Shown here: positions 7,855 through 15,142 of the stretch, one piece after another | How positions within the stretch are numbered: position 1 is the stretch's first letter | Layout: each line of letters begins with the position of its first letter | Assembly (NCBI GenBank): GCA_003635195.1 | Contig: PYIY01000210.1 | Location: forward strand, 1 to 39,161 | Direction: 5' to 3' | Source: Candidatus Poribacteria bacterium | GTDB taxonomy: Bacteria > Poribacteria > WGA-4E > WGA-3G | Length of the DNA stretch: 39,161 bases | Position numbers and translations under genes: made by a program | The notes under the pieces: generated by a model | What the model saw: only the letters and a program-made list of their open reading frames with translations | Told to the model about the DNA's origin: nothing | The model's database searches: none

Positions 7855-10662
7855 CTAATTCAGATGTTTTTCAAACCAATCAATAATACGCTCCCAACAA
7901 TCAGCACGGTGTTCAGGTCGCCAATACCTCACGAGGTGCCCTTCACCACGATACCAGGCAAAAGTCGCTTTCTTCTCGAGCCTGCGTAATCCAGAGAAAA
8001 GCTCACCAGACTGCGTGTAGTCAAAACCATCATACCCTTCACCACAATAGATTAGAACAGGCGTTTCAACCTTATCTAAGTGGAATAGCGGTGAATTGTC
8101 AATATACTGTTCGCGTTTTTCCCAGAGCGAACCCCCTATATCCATCTGATTCTTGCCTTCTACCCAATTAATACCATGACTTCTTCCCCGTTTCGTAAGA
8201 TTCCCGTAAATTCTGGTCAAATTATAAAAACCGCCACCGCAAACTGCGGCTTTGAAACGGTTGGTTTGTGTAATCAGTCCGGCAGTGAAGTATCCACCGG
8301 AACCGTATCCCGTTACTCCCAAACGATCAGGATCGGCGATACCCATTTCAATGACCTTGTCTACCGCGGGTAGGACGTATCCGGGCAATTCTTTCGGCGA
8401 TTTGCTAGATCTTGATGGCACATCGACACCAAGCACAGCAAAACCACGTGCAGCAAGGAGTTGGAAGTTCATGACATATTTATCGAACCCAAAACTATAG
8501 ATATACATTGATAGGGGACTGTCCGGATAGACCCACGTAACTAAAGGATACTGTTTGCCTTCCTCATAGTTGGCGGGTAGCATCAAAACACCCCGTAAAC
8601 GCTCCCCTTCCTTAGTTTGTGTTTCGATGAAACGGGTGTCACCAAATTTTAAGTCGCGCAGATGCGGATTGAGTTCGGACATCTGCTGGCGTTTTCCAGA
8701 ACCTGTATCAAACATCCAAACCTCCTCTGGATGTGTTGCATCTTGCGCTCTGTAGACAATTTGTGTGTCGTTACTGACAACCTTTAAATCGTATTCGTCT
8801 GCTATATGACGGGTGATGCTAATCGGTTCTTCAAACAAGCAAGTTGCACGTGCCTCCGTAGTATTTATCAAATGGAAGCCATCTTTCTTTGTTTCTGGAT
8901 CATGCGTCTGGACACAGATAGACTGTGCATCGCTTGACTGCCAGACAACATGGGTATTCACTTTCGCGACGATACCCATGATATGTTTCTTCAATTCTTC
9001 TGTTAGTTTCCGGGCATCGCTGCCGTCTGCTGCGAATTCCCATATATTTCCGTCGATGCCGCAGAAAAACGAGTCTCCTGATGAACGCCATAACGGACGT
9101 GCATAAAATCGCAGCTTCTCTGTAAGGTCTGCGGTCAGGTTCTTCTGTTTACCCTCTTGGACTGAGACAATAAACAAACCATTCTGATGCGCATATACCA
9201 GATACTTACCGTCCGGTGACCAGCTCACGAATAGTGCTCTTTCGCTAATATTTGTAGACAATCTTCGGACTGGTGTTCCATCTAAAGGCACTAATAACAA
9301 CTCAAACAGTGTATCTTGAGATGTCACCTTTTCTCGTGTTACATTGAGCACAGCAACTGCAGTATTATCTGGAGAGAGTGTAATTAATCTCGTTAACAAT
9401 CCGCGAGTGAGAATTTGGACATCACCGGTGTCAACGTTGAAGACACCTAAATCTCCTTTGACCCACACGAATTGGTCTAAATCATCTATAGAAGACGCTT
9501 CATCCATATCTGTATGCCATACGTTTATCGCTTGTGGAACTGTTTTTGATGATATAATTGTGGAAAGGTCTATATCTTCGGGACGTAACTTTGTAATGAT
9601 ATGTTTTCCATCTGAAGTCCACTGTGGTGCTTCAAGACCGTGTGTTGCGGTAATCGGTTTTTCGCTAACTTGGCGCAGTTTATTTTCAACCCTATCCCAC
9701 ACCCAAAGATGGGGTGTCCCCATTCGGTCAGAACAGAACGCTAAGTGGTTTCCATCTGGAGACCACCGTGGTGCCCAGTCAACTCCCACATCTGCTCCGA
9801 GTTTATGCGTTTCCTTTGTTTTAATGTTGGTAACCCATATCTCCTGACTATGATTTTCTATCAATGCGCCTGTTAGTTGATGCACTGAAAATTCAGGGGT
9901 CTGTTGTTCAAACGATGATTTTCGGTCGGGATCTACTATTACATAAGCAAGCCATTCGCCGTCTGCGGAAAGTTGCATTCGTGATCGGTCTGATAGGGAT
10001 TTAATTTTCAGTATATCCGTACTCATTCTATCTACCATGCTAATTTCTCCTTGTAACAGTTGTTGGGAACTGTGTCCCTTTCCAATAGAACTATCTATTG
10101 TCTCATGGCTTAATAAATCGTATTGTTTTAACCTCTGTTTTGCGCGTCGCAGCCGACTCTTAATCGTATTTTGGGATACGCCCAAATAGTTACTTATCTC
10201 AGCAGATGTCATCTCTTCAAAATAGTGGAGTGTGATGACCTGTCGATCACTTTCCTTTAGCTTTGAAAGTAGATTTTGTACCAATGCGCGTTGTGTTTCA
10301 ACAATATCCCTCTCGTTCTCTAAAGCCACATACCGTGAATATGTATCTGTATCTGTTTTTATGATTTGGTTCTCACGTAACAATTTGGACATTGATCGAT
10401 TTTTTCGGAACCACGCTATACACAGATAATTAGTAATCCCAAAAAGCCATGCTGAAAACTTCAGCGGATCTCTCAGATTTTCGAGATTTTGATACGCTTC
10501 AAGGAATGTTTCTTGTGTAATATCTTCAGCAATTTGGAAATCTCCAATTTTCCGATACGCATACGCGTGAACTTGTTCCTGGTATTTACGAACTAAACTC
10601 GCAAAAGCAGCTTCATCACCTGCAAGCGTAAATTGAATCAACACAACATCGTCTGTTCTCAT
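7855..10662 (-). CDS. ECF sigma factor fused to S9 peptidase-like domain (nucleophile lost)
   Basis: A 935-residue protein with two parts. Residues about 10-85 are sigma-70 region 2 (AEDITQETFLEAYQNL, then FSAWLFGITNYL) and about 130-185 are region 4 (TSAEISNYLGVSQNTIKSRL, helix-turn-helix). From residue 209 the sequence is a full-length paralogue of the S9 peptidase at 2389-4560: PD40-like propeller, then hydrolase domain. At the nucleophile elbow it reads GYGSGGY where the paralogue reads GFSYGGY, so the nucleophile position is Gly787; His909 is kept. The fused domain therefore looks like a catalytically dead sensor or regulator, an inference. An internal ATG (10038) has a strong Shine-Dalgarno, so a free peptidase-like product is possible. 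GGAG lies 7 nt before the main ATG. First gene of a set with two permeases and the active S9 paralogue. Confidence 0.88.
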   Translation of the reverse strand: MRTDDVVLIQFTLAGDEAAFASLVRKYQEQVHAYAYRKIGDFQIAEDITQETFLEAYQNLENLRDPLKFSAWLFGITNYLCIAWFRKNRSMSKLLRENQIIKTDTDTYSRYVALENERDIVETQRALVQNLLSKLKESDRQVITLHYFEEMTSAEISNYLGVSQNTIKSRLRRAKQRLKQYDLLSHETIDSSIGKGHSSQQLLQGEISMVDRMSTDILKIKSLSDRSRMQLSADGEWLAYVIVDPDRKSSFEQQTPEFSVHQLTGALIENHSQEIWVTNIKTKETHKLGADVGVDWAPRWSPDGNHLAFCSDRMGTPHLWVWDRVENKLRQVSEKPITATHGLEAPQWTSDGKHIITKLRPEDIDLSTIISSKTVPQAINVWHTDMDEASSIDDLDQFVWVKGDLGVFNVDTGDVQILTRGLLTRLITLSPDNTAVAVLNVTREKVTSQDTLFELLLVPLDGTPVRRLSTNISERALFVSWSPDGKYLVYAHQNGLFIVSVQEGKQKNLTADLTEKLRFYARPLWRSSGDSFFCGIDGNIWEFAADGSDARKLTEELKKHIMGIVAKVNTHVVWQSSDAQSICVQTHDPETKKDGFHLINTTEARATCLFEEPISITRHIADEYDLKVVSNDTQIVYRAQDATHPEEVWMFDTGSGKRQQMSELNPHLRDLKFGDTRFIETQTKEGERLRGVLMLPANYEEGKQYPLVTWVYPDSPLSMYIYSFGFDKYVMNFQLLAARGFAVLGVDVPSRSSKSPKELPGYVLPAVDKVIEMGIADPDRLGVTGYGSGGYFTAGLITQTNRFKAAVCGGGFYNLTRIYGNLTKRGRSHGINWVEGKNQMDIGGSLWEKREQYIDNSPLFHLDKVETPVLIYCGEGYDGFDYTQSGELFSGLRRLEKKATFAWYRGEGHLVRYWRPEHRADCWERIIDWFEKHLN
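10036..10052 (-). promoter_or_regulatory. Internal ribosome binding site and start codon within the fusion gene
   Basis: On the minus strand AAGGAG (10047-10052) lies 8 nt before an in-frame ATG (10036-10038) at codon 209, exactly where the S9 paralogue would begin. Initiation here would give a 727-residue peptidase-like protein without the sigma domain, close to the 723 residues of the free paralogue. Confidence 0.6.
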
Positions 10663-10694
10663 CTGACATCTCCAGAAAGGTTTTATTACGTAGA

Positions 10695-10703
10695 ATTATA
10701 GCA
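10695..10703 (-). promoter_or_regulatory. Extended -10 promoter of the sigma-peptidase gene
   Basis: The minus strand reads TGCTATAAT (extended -10), placing transcription start near 10688, about 26 nt before the ATG at 10662. No consensus -35 is seen; the -35 position falls inside the inverted repeat at 10716-10743. Confidence 0.6.
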
Positions 10704-10715
10704 AAATTTGTGAAA

Positions 10716-10743
10716 AGTGCATACACATTACCTTGTATGCACT
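10716..10743. promoter_or_regulatory. Perfect 10-bp inverted repeat, operator candidate
   Basis: AGTGCATACA (10716-10725) and TGTATGCACT (10734-10743) are exact inverted repeats separated by 8 nt. The site covers about -28 to -55 relative to the predicted start of the sigma-peptidase transcript, a usual place for a dimeric regulator. A second, shorter dyad, TTGATG-CA-CATCAA, lies at 10754-10767. Confidence 0.6.
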
Positions 10744-10885
10744 GACTGAATGCTTGATGCACATCAATGTTGATTTGTTGCATTGTAAGCGTGTTGTCAA
10801 TTGTCTTTAACACTCCCCCGTCAAATCCCCATGCTTTAGCTTGCGGGATGTAGACGGGCATTGGGTTTATATTACGAAAATACAT

Positions 10886-10914
10886 TTGACATTTACATAG
10901 AAATGTGATATGAT
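10886..10914 (+). promoter_or_regulatory. tnpB promoter
   Basis: TTGACA (10886-10891), 17-nt spacer, TATGAT (10909-10914): a near-consensus sigma-70 promoter. Predicted transcription start is near 10921. The transcript would begin with a stem-loop: GGCAGACA (10929-10936) pairs with TGTCTGCC (10963-10970), and inside it TTGTC (10946-10950) pairs with GACAA (10956-10960). Confidence 0.75.
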
Positions 10915-11013
10915 GATAGTATGAGGTTGGCAGACATTCCAAGCGTTGTCTCTCAGACAATGTGTCTGCCTCTCACTTGGAAAAGGGATAAAAGCCTGAT
11001 ACCTGATAGTCCC

Positions 11014-12150
11014 ATGAGAAAATCTTACAAGTTCAAACTTCAGAACCAATCTAACACGATAAAGATTGGCAATATGATTGACGATATGTGGGCGATCCAC
11101 CTGCATATCATGCTGCTTGATCGTCGGTATTACCGTATTTATGGTAAAAATATGTCTATTTCTCGTTTGAATCGACACGTTAGAGAACTGAAAAAGCGAA
11201 CGAAACCGCATTGGAAAGACCTGCCGAGTCAAGCTGTTCAAGACGTTGTATTGCGTTACGGCAAGTCGCGAAATGCCTTTTTTGATAACATCAAAGACCG
11301 CAAAGCAGGTAAAACAACGCGTAAAGTTGGTTTCCCTAAGATAAAAACACGTCATAAATACACCTCACTAACGTTCACTCAAGCAGGGTATACACTTGAT
11401 AATAATCGTATCAAAATCAACTGTATAGATACATGGTTCTCTATACATAAACACCGTGAAATTCAAGGTATTATCAAGACGATCACAATCAAACGAGATA
11501 GGTGTGGTGATTATTGGATATGCTTTTCGTGCGATAATGTTGACGATTCCGAACCCAAGTCTATGACGGGTGAAAGCGCAGGATTTGATTACGGAAACAA
11601 AACATTCCTGACGAGCGACACAAGGCATAAAATAGAATCACCAGAGTTTTTGAAACAATCACTGAAAGTATTACGGTCGCTCTCTAAGGCATTGAGTCGT
11701 AAGGTTAAAGGTTCGGGCAATTGGTATCGTGCGTGTCGTGCTTTGGCAAGGCAACACAGAAAAGTTGCCAGACAACGATATGATTGGCAATGGAAACTAT
11801 CTACCGAACTTTGCACAGAGTTTGACATACTGATTTTTGAGACGCTCAACCTTGAGGGTATGAAACGCCTTTGGGGACGCAAAGTTTCTGACCACGCCTT
11901 TTATCAGTTTTTGCAGCTACTGGAACAGAAGTGTGCGAAACATGGTAAAAAGTTTCAGAAAATCAGTCAGTGGACTCCGACAACAAAACCCTGCAGTGAT
12001 TGTGGCTATCACAACAAAGCACTCACTCTTTCAGATAGGCAGTGGACATGTCCGAGATGTGGGTCTCACCATGATAGAGACGTGAACGCTGCGATCAACA
12101 TCAAACGGGCAGGCTTGGCTGCCCTAAGTGGAGCAGACGTAAGACGGTGA
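11014..12150 (+). CDS. tnpB: TnpB RNA-guided endonuclease (IS200/IS605 family)
   Basis: 378 residues from the chosen start (MRKSYKFKL, the usual TnpB opening). A longer frame from 10921 exists, but that ATG falls at the predicted transcription start and would add an atypical 31-residue leader. RuvC residues are intact: Asp192 (GFDYGNKTF), Glu276 (FETLNLEG) and Asp356 (HDRDVNAA). A zinc ribbon (CSDC then CPRC) lies between the last two. TnpB cuts DNA next to a short motif, guided by an RNA derived from the element's right end, which helps retain the element after excision. Length and motifs suggest a functional protein. No tnpA is nearby, so mobility would need a transposase in trans. Confidence 0.92.
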   Translation: MRKSYKFKLQNQSNTIKIGNMIDDMWAIHLHIMLLDRRYYRIYGKNMSISRLNRHVRELKKRTKPHWKDLPSQAVQDVVLRYGKSRNAFFDNIKDRKAGKTTRKVGFPKIKTRHKYTSLTFTQAGYTLDNNRIKINCIDTWFSIHKHREIQGIIKTITIKRDRCGDYWICFSCDNVDDSEPKSMTGESAGFDYGNKTFLTSDTRHKIESPEFLKQSLKVLRSLSKALSRKVKGSGNWYRACRALARQHRKVARQRYDWQWKLSTELCTEFDILIFETLNLEGMKRLWGRKVSDHAFYQFLQLLEQKCAKHGKKFQKISQWTPTTKPCSDCGYHNKALTLSDRQWTCPRCGSHHDRDVNAAINIKRAGLAALSGADVRR

Positions 12151-12238
12151 ACTCTTAGAGTGACCCGCAGACTGCGATGAAGCACAAGCCCCTACCTTTA
12201 GGTAGTGGGTACCTTGACTAACTGGATAATACGTTTCA
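12060..12238 (+). ncRNA. Predicted omega (reRNA) guide RNA of TnpB
   Basis: By established TnpB biology the guide RNA scaffold covers the 3' end of the gene and the right end, and the guide is the flanking DNA. Here the right-end hairpin (12189-12209) and TTGAC at 12214-12218 fix the junction, so the guide would start at 12219. The 5' limit is approximate. Confidence 0.5.
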
Positions 12239-12400
12239 GGGTAGGAGTGCTTATAGGGTACGAAGAAAGGTCTGATTGATTATTTCACTTTTCACTATAT
12301 AGTCGCGAATGAGTTGAAAAAAGGTGCATAATTTTATTCAAATGCTATTCTATAAGGCACCGAACGATATTTTGCGTTTAATAGACCCACAGTTGACATA

Positions 12401-13348
12401 TTAAAACCCAGATTCCCATAACACCAATTTCACTTCCTTTACCGGTGGCGATATTACTCCAAACAAGCCAGACTCTCGAATCTCCTGTTGGAGTCTACTG
12501 CGAAACAGTTTTTCATGCTGTCCGTTAAAAGTCCGGGCGGTCTGGATTCCCTGATAAATGCTATTCCCGTAGAAAAACGCCCCCAGTATTCCAATAGGGA
12601 CAGCAACTTCGTAACGTCCTCGGTCAGCATAATAGAAACTTGCACCGCCCAGAACTGCGACGCTAACAAAAGCGTAGAGTCCGTCAACGGTTCGCCCTGT
12701 ATAAACCTGTCCACTGCCCGGTAGGAACACTGAAAGCGCGGCTGCGATTGTTGGGGAACGACGAGGCAAATTCTCAGCATCTTCTACCTTCTGCGCTAAT
12801 CTATTACTAACGCCAGCAAAAGGACTGTCTGGATAAGTTAACGAAACATCATTCCACACTTGGCGTGCTTGTGTCCATTCTCTTTTATCTATGTGGACGA
12901 CTCCAATTGTGAAGTGTGCGCGCGGTGCCAAGTCACTCTCCGCATGTTCTGCAAGAAATTGTTTTAGTGCTGAAAGTCCCTGCTTACTATCGCCTAACAG
13001 GATGTGGCATTGTGCAATGTTGTTCTTACAACGCGCAGCAAGGTTACTTTCCGGATAGGTGTCAATCAGAAGTTGGTAGGCACGAATGGCGTTTTTCAAT
13101 TTGCCAGCATTCTGATAAGACGCGGCAACACGAAAAGCTATAAAATCGCTTTGAAGGGTATCGGGATGTAGAAAGAGGAGACGTTTATATTCGTGGGCGG
13201 CGTTGAGGTAGTCGCCTTCTTGGAAAAGTGAATCTGCAAAAGCGGATTCTGCTGCAGCACACAGCGGAGCCGTGCTAAAAAAAACAAAATATAGGGTGCA
13301 GCTTACGAGGACATATCGCACTGAGGTAAGAGAGAGGGTTTTCGTCAA
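12401..13348 (-). CDS. Secreted or inner-membrane TPR protein with PGSGQVY membrane domain (paralogue of 162-1043)
   Basis: A 315-residue protein with a hydrophobic N-terminal segment ending near PLCAAAESA (signal peptide), TPR-like repeats at about 35-190 (QEGDYLNAAHEYKRLLF, NAGKLKNAIRAYQLLID), and a C-terminal membrane domain opening with FLPGSGQVYTGRTVDG. It resembles the 293-residue paralogue in layout and motifs. The start is TTG at 13346-13348, with no good ribosome binding site, and the frame stays open upstream into the isrB element. The element boundary lies only a few bases away, so the native start region was probably altered by insertion. It may have belonged to the cvpA operon before the element separated them (inference). 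Confidence 0.6.
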   Translation of the reverse strand: MTKTLSLTSVRYVLVSCTLYFVFFSTAPLCAAAESAFADSLFQEGDYLNAAHEYKRLLFLHPDTLQSDFIAFRVAASYQNAGKLKNAIRAYQLLIDTYPESNLAARCKNNIAQCHILLGDSKQGLSALKQFLAEHAESDLAPRAHFTIGVVHIDKREWTQARQVWNDVSLTYPDSPFAGVSNRLAQKVEDAENLPRRSPTIAAALSVFLPGSGQVYTGRTVDGLYAFVSVAVLGGASFYYADRGRYEVAVPIGILGAFFYGNSIYQGIQTARTFNGQHEKLFRSRLQQEIRESGLFGVISPPVKEVKLVLWESGF

Positions 13349-13374
13349 AATATTCGGGTAGGATACCCCTTGCT

Positions 13375-14403
13375 TTAGCTGGGGGAGGCATGCCCGATCC
13401 TATAATTAAAGTTTAGTTTTGTGAGGACTTTGAAGTCCATTCGTTTCGCACCTGTTGTGAGGCGTTTTCCATCTAAACTGTAGAGAGAAAACAAACCTTT
13501 GGCGTTGATTCCTGCTAACCTTGTTAATCCGTATTTGATATGCTTAACAAGGGTGTTCTTTACCAAACCCTCACAGAGCACAGTGCCCCCATATCTTGAA
13601 CGAATGCCCCCCTATTTGTATTGTTCTCTATGCAGATTGCGTCTTGCTATAGGGATCGGTGATATACACATCACTGCTTTGTTGTCTACACTGCTGTCGC
13701 CACCAACGGTATAATGTGCCAAGCACCAACTATCGACACAATGTGCATCAAAGTCTTCAGACAACTTCTTCAATGATTTCTTGAATCCGAGTTTATCACG
13801 AATCTCTTTCGTTTCAAAGCCCTGAAGCAGCAGCAACTCCCACCGTTTTTCGATTTCACTATAGAACCACTGTTTGCCAACTTCAAGTGGACTAAAAGAG
13901 GTATTCCACTTCTTGGCATGTTTTATCGTTCTTGCTTTGATATCCTCAACACAGACATGCGTTACAGGGAACAGTTTTGAGAACCAATCAAGGATGCGAA
14001 GTTTCCAGTCCCAACGTGCGCGTGTGCCTGCAGGTATACGCACTTTGTTCGCGAGACGATTGGTTCTCTGCTTGCGGTTCGGACACTTCCGTGAACGTCT
14101 ACTTCTACGCAACTCGCGACGCTTTGCGACTTTCTTACTGACTTGATTATGTGCATCTGCTTGCACATTCAAGTAGGTGTGTGCTGCCGATTTGACGCTA
14201 AAGCCTTCTTTCTTACTACCGGGATCAACCCCGACAGCAATCTCTTGTGTATCCCTATCAGAGGGTTCTTTGTTCAGACGGATACAATATATGCCATTAT
14301 TGAAGTAGGGTGTTGCTTCGCCACGCTTGACAAGTTTTCTGGCGCGTGCGGCATGCAGAGGCATGAGTTGTTGTCCGTCTTTGGTTTTCACAGGCACAAA
14401 CAT
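13375..14403 (-). pseudogene. isrB: IsrB (IscB-like, HNH-less RuvC protein) interrupted by one in-frame TAG
   Basis: Start at MFVPVKTKDG (14403), with AGGGAG upstream. Features in order: PLMP-like domain (QLMPLHAARARKLVKRGEA), RuvC-I Asp60 (VGVDPGSKKEG), arginine-rich bridge helix (RRELRRSRRSRK), RuvC-II Glu (HVCVEDIKA) and RuvC-III (DAHCVDSW). No HNH domain lies between RuvC II and III, which marks IsrB rather than IscB. A TAG at 13612-13614 stops translation after REQYK; the same frame then continues for 79 codons with sequence that looks like a native C-terminus (VKHIKYGLTRLAG, GLFSLYSLDGKR). Total open length, about 342 codons, fits IsrB. All RuvC motifs precede the TAG, so a truncated protein might still fold, but loss of function is likelier. 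Confidence 0.8.
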
Positions 14404-14632
14404 AAGTTTGTCTTCTCCCTTACGGGGTATATGTTTCCCCTTCCAGATCACAGTATCCAAGAAGAATCAGACTTTGGGAGCATCCGAAACGTCGTTTGAA
14501 CTACCATGCTAAGATACTGCGATATTTTACTGTAGTCAACGGTTTACCTTGTGGAGTGGACGTTTGGTGGACGCTTCGCACAAGCCCCCGAATTTATTCG
14601 GGGGTTATTGACTCGGTATTGAGTTGTCTTTG
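14404..14632 (-). ncRNA. Predicted omega RNA of IsrB (guide at 5' end)
   Basis: IscB/IsrB omega RNAs lie upstream of the gene on the same strand, with the guide at the 5' end taken from flanking DNA. Here the scaffold would be 14404-14612, including the perfect hairpin at 14585-14604, and the guide about 14613-14632, which is the 3' part of cvpA. Read-through from the cvpA operon could supply the transcript. Limits are approximate. Confidence 0.45.
14511..14539 (-). promoter_or_regulatory. Putative promoter of isrB mRNA
   Basis: The minus strand has TTGACT (14534-14539), a 17-nt spacer and TATCTT (14511-14516), about 105 nt upstream of the isrB start. It lies inside the predicted guide RNA and could make mRNA without a guide. 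Confidence 0.45.
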
Positions 14633-15103
14633 TACATGCGCTTTGCTGACTGCCCAAACGTTGTTACCAATATCTATGAGTTGTGGAGCGAAACGGGAGC
14701 CTGAAATCTCGTTTTTGAAGCCATTACCGCCATATGTGTTTAGTAGGATGAGTGCGAAAGCGATAGCAAGTCCACCAGAAGCGATGCCGAAGCCGAGTCC
14801 TAATAGACGATTTGCCCAACCCAGTACCCCCTTTTCAAGGATACGCCGGATACGCTCGAAAAGCGAGTCAACGAGAATAGAAATGACAAGTACAATGGCA
14901 ACAATGCTCAACCATTTCGTCCAAGTGGGATTTGCTATAAGTTTCTGCAGAAATGCCGCGAGTTGATGCCAAAATTGACATGCCACGAAAAACCCCGCGC
15001 CAATGACGAACACACCCCAAACGCTTCGGGTGAAGCCCGCCCGACAACAACTTATGCCTGCCAGTCCAACAAGGATGAGAATACCGATATCAAGTTTCGT
15101 CAT
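14594..15103 (-). CDS. CvpA family membrane protein with 3' end rewritten by element insertion
   Basis: A 169-residue protein with four hydrophobic segments (about 5-20, 28-48, 62-80, 95-125) and the CvpA family pattern (DIGILILVGLAGISCCRAGF near the start, then LLGLGFGIASGGLAIAFALI). CvpA proteins are inner-membrane proteins linked to colicin V production and envelope or biofilm traits. The last codons (Ile-Thr-Pro-Glu and the TAA) come from the isrB element; the stop lies in the loop of its terminal hairpin (14593-14596). The native C-terminus is therefore lost or replaced. It is 39 nt downstream of the gluzincin gene; the ribosome binding site is poor. Confidence 0.72.
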   Translation of the reverse strand: MTKLDIGILILVGLAGISCCRAGFTRSVWGVFVIGAGFFVACQFWHQLAAFLQKLIANPTWTKWLSIVAIVLVISILVDSLFERIRRILEKGVLGWANRLLGLGFGIASGGLAIAFALILLNTYGGNGFKNEISGSRFAPQLIDIGNNVWAVSKAHVQRQLNTESITPE

Positions 15104-15142
15104 TGTTGGGTATTTATGTAGGAGAAGTCTACGATTCGCACC

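Larger units (their letters stand above)
10811..12218 (+). mobile_element. IS200/IS605-type solo tnpB element (IS1341-like)
   Basis: The element contains tnpB and no tnpA. The left end has an outer stem CCCGTC/GACGGG (10817-10822, 10853-10858) enclosing a CCCC-atGCTTTAGCt-GGG hairpin (10827-10847). The right end has an imperfect hairpin CCCCTACC-TTTA-GGTAGtGGG (12189-12209) followed by TTGAC (12214-12218). The exact left boundary is uncertain by some bases; TTTAAC immediately to its left (10806-10811) could be the target-adjacent motif. The end structures match those of the isrB element at about 13350-14612. Confidence 0.75.
13350..14612 (-). mobile_element. Solo isrB element with IS605-like ends
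   Basis: About 1.26 kb with no tnpA. On the plus strand its left end has outer stem TCGGG/CCCGA (13354-13358, 13393-13397) around a CCCC-ttGCTTTAGCt-GGGG hairpin (13366-13384). Its right end is CACAAG followed by a perfect CCCCCGAA-TTTA-TTCGGGGG hairpin (14585-14604) and TTGAC (14608-14612). These match the two ends of the tnpB element in the same plus orientation, although the internal gene is reversed. Left boundary uncertain by several bases. Confidence 0.7.

Noticed and set aside
10921..11013. ATG at 10921 as the tnpB start
   Set aside because: It coincides with the predicted transcription start, would add 31 residues not seen at TnpB N-termini, and overlaps a stem-loop. MRKSYKFKL at 11014 is the usual opening.
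13375..13614. Frameshift between the two isrB reading segments
   Set aside because: Both segments are in the same frame; the only break is the TAG at 13612-13614.
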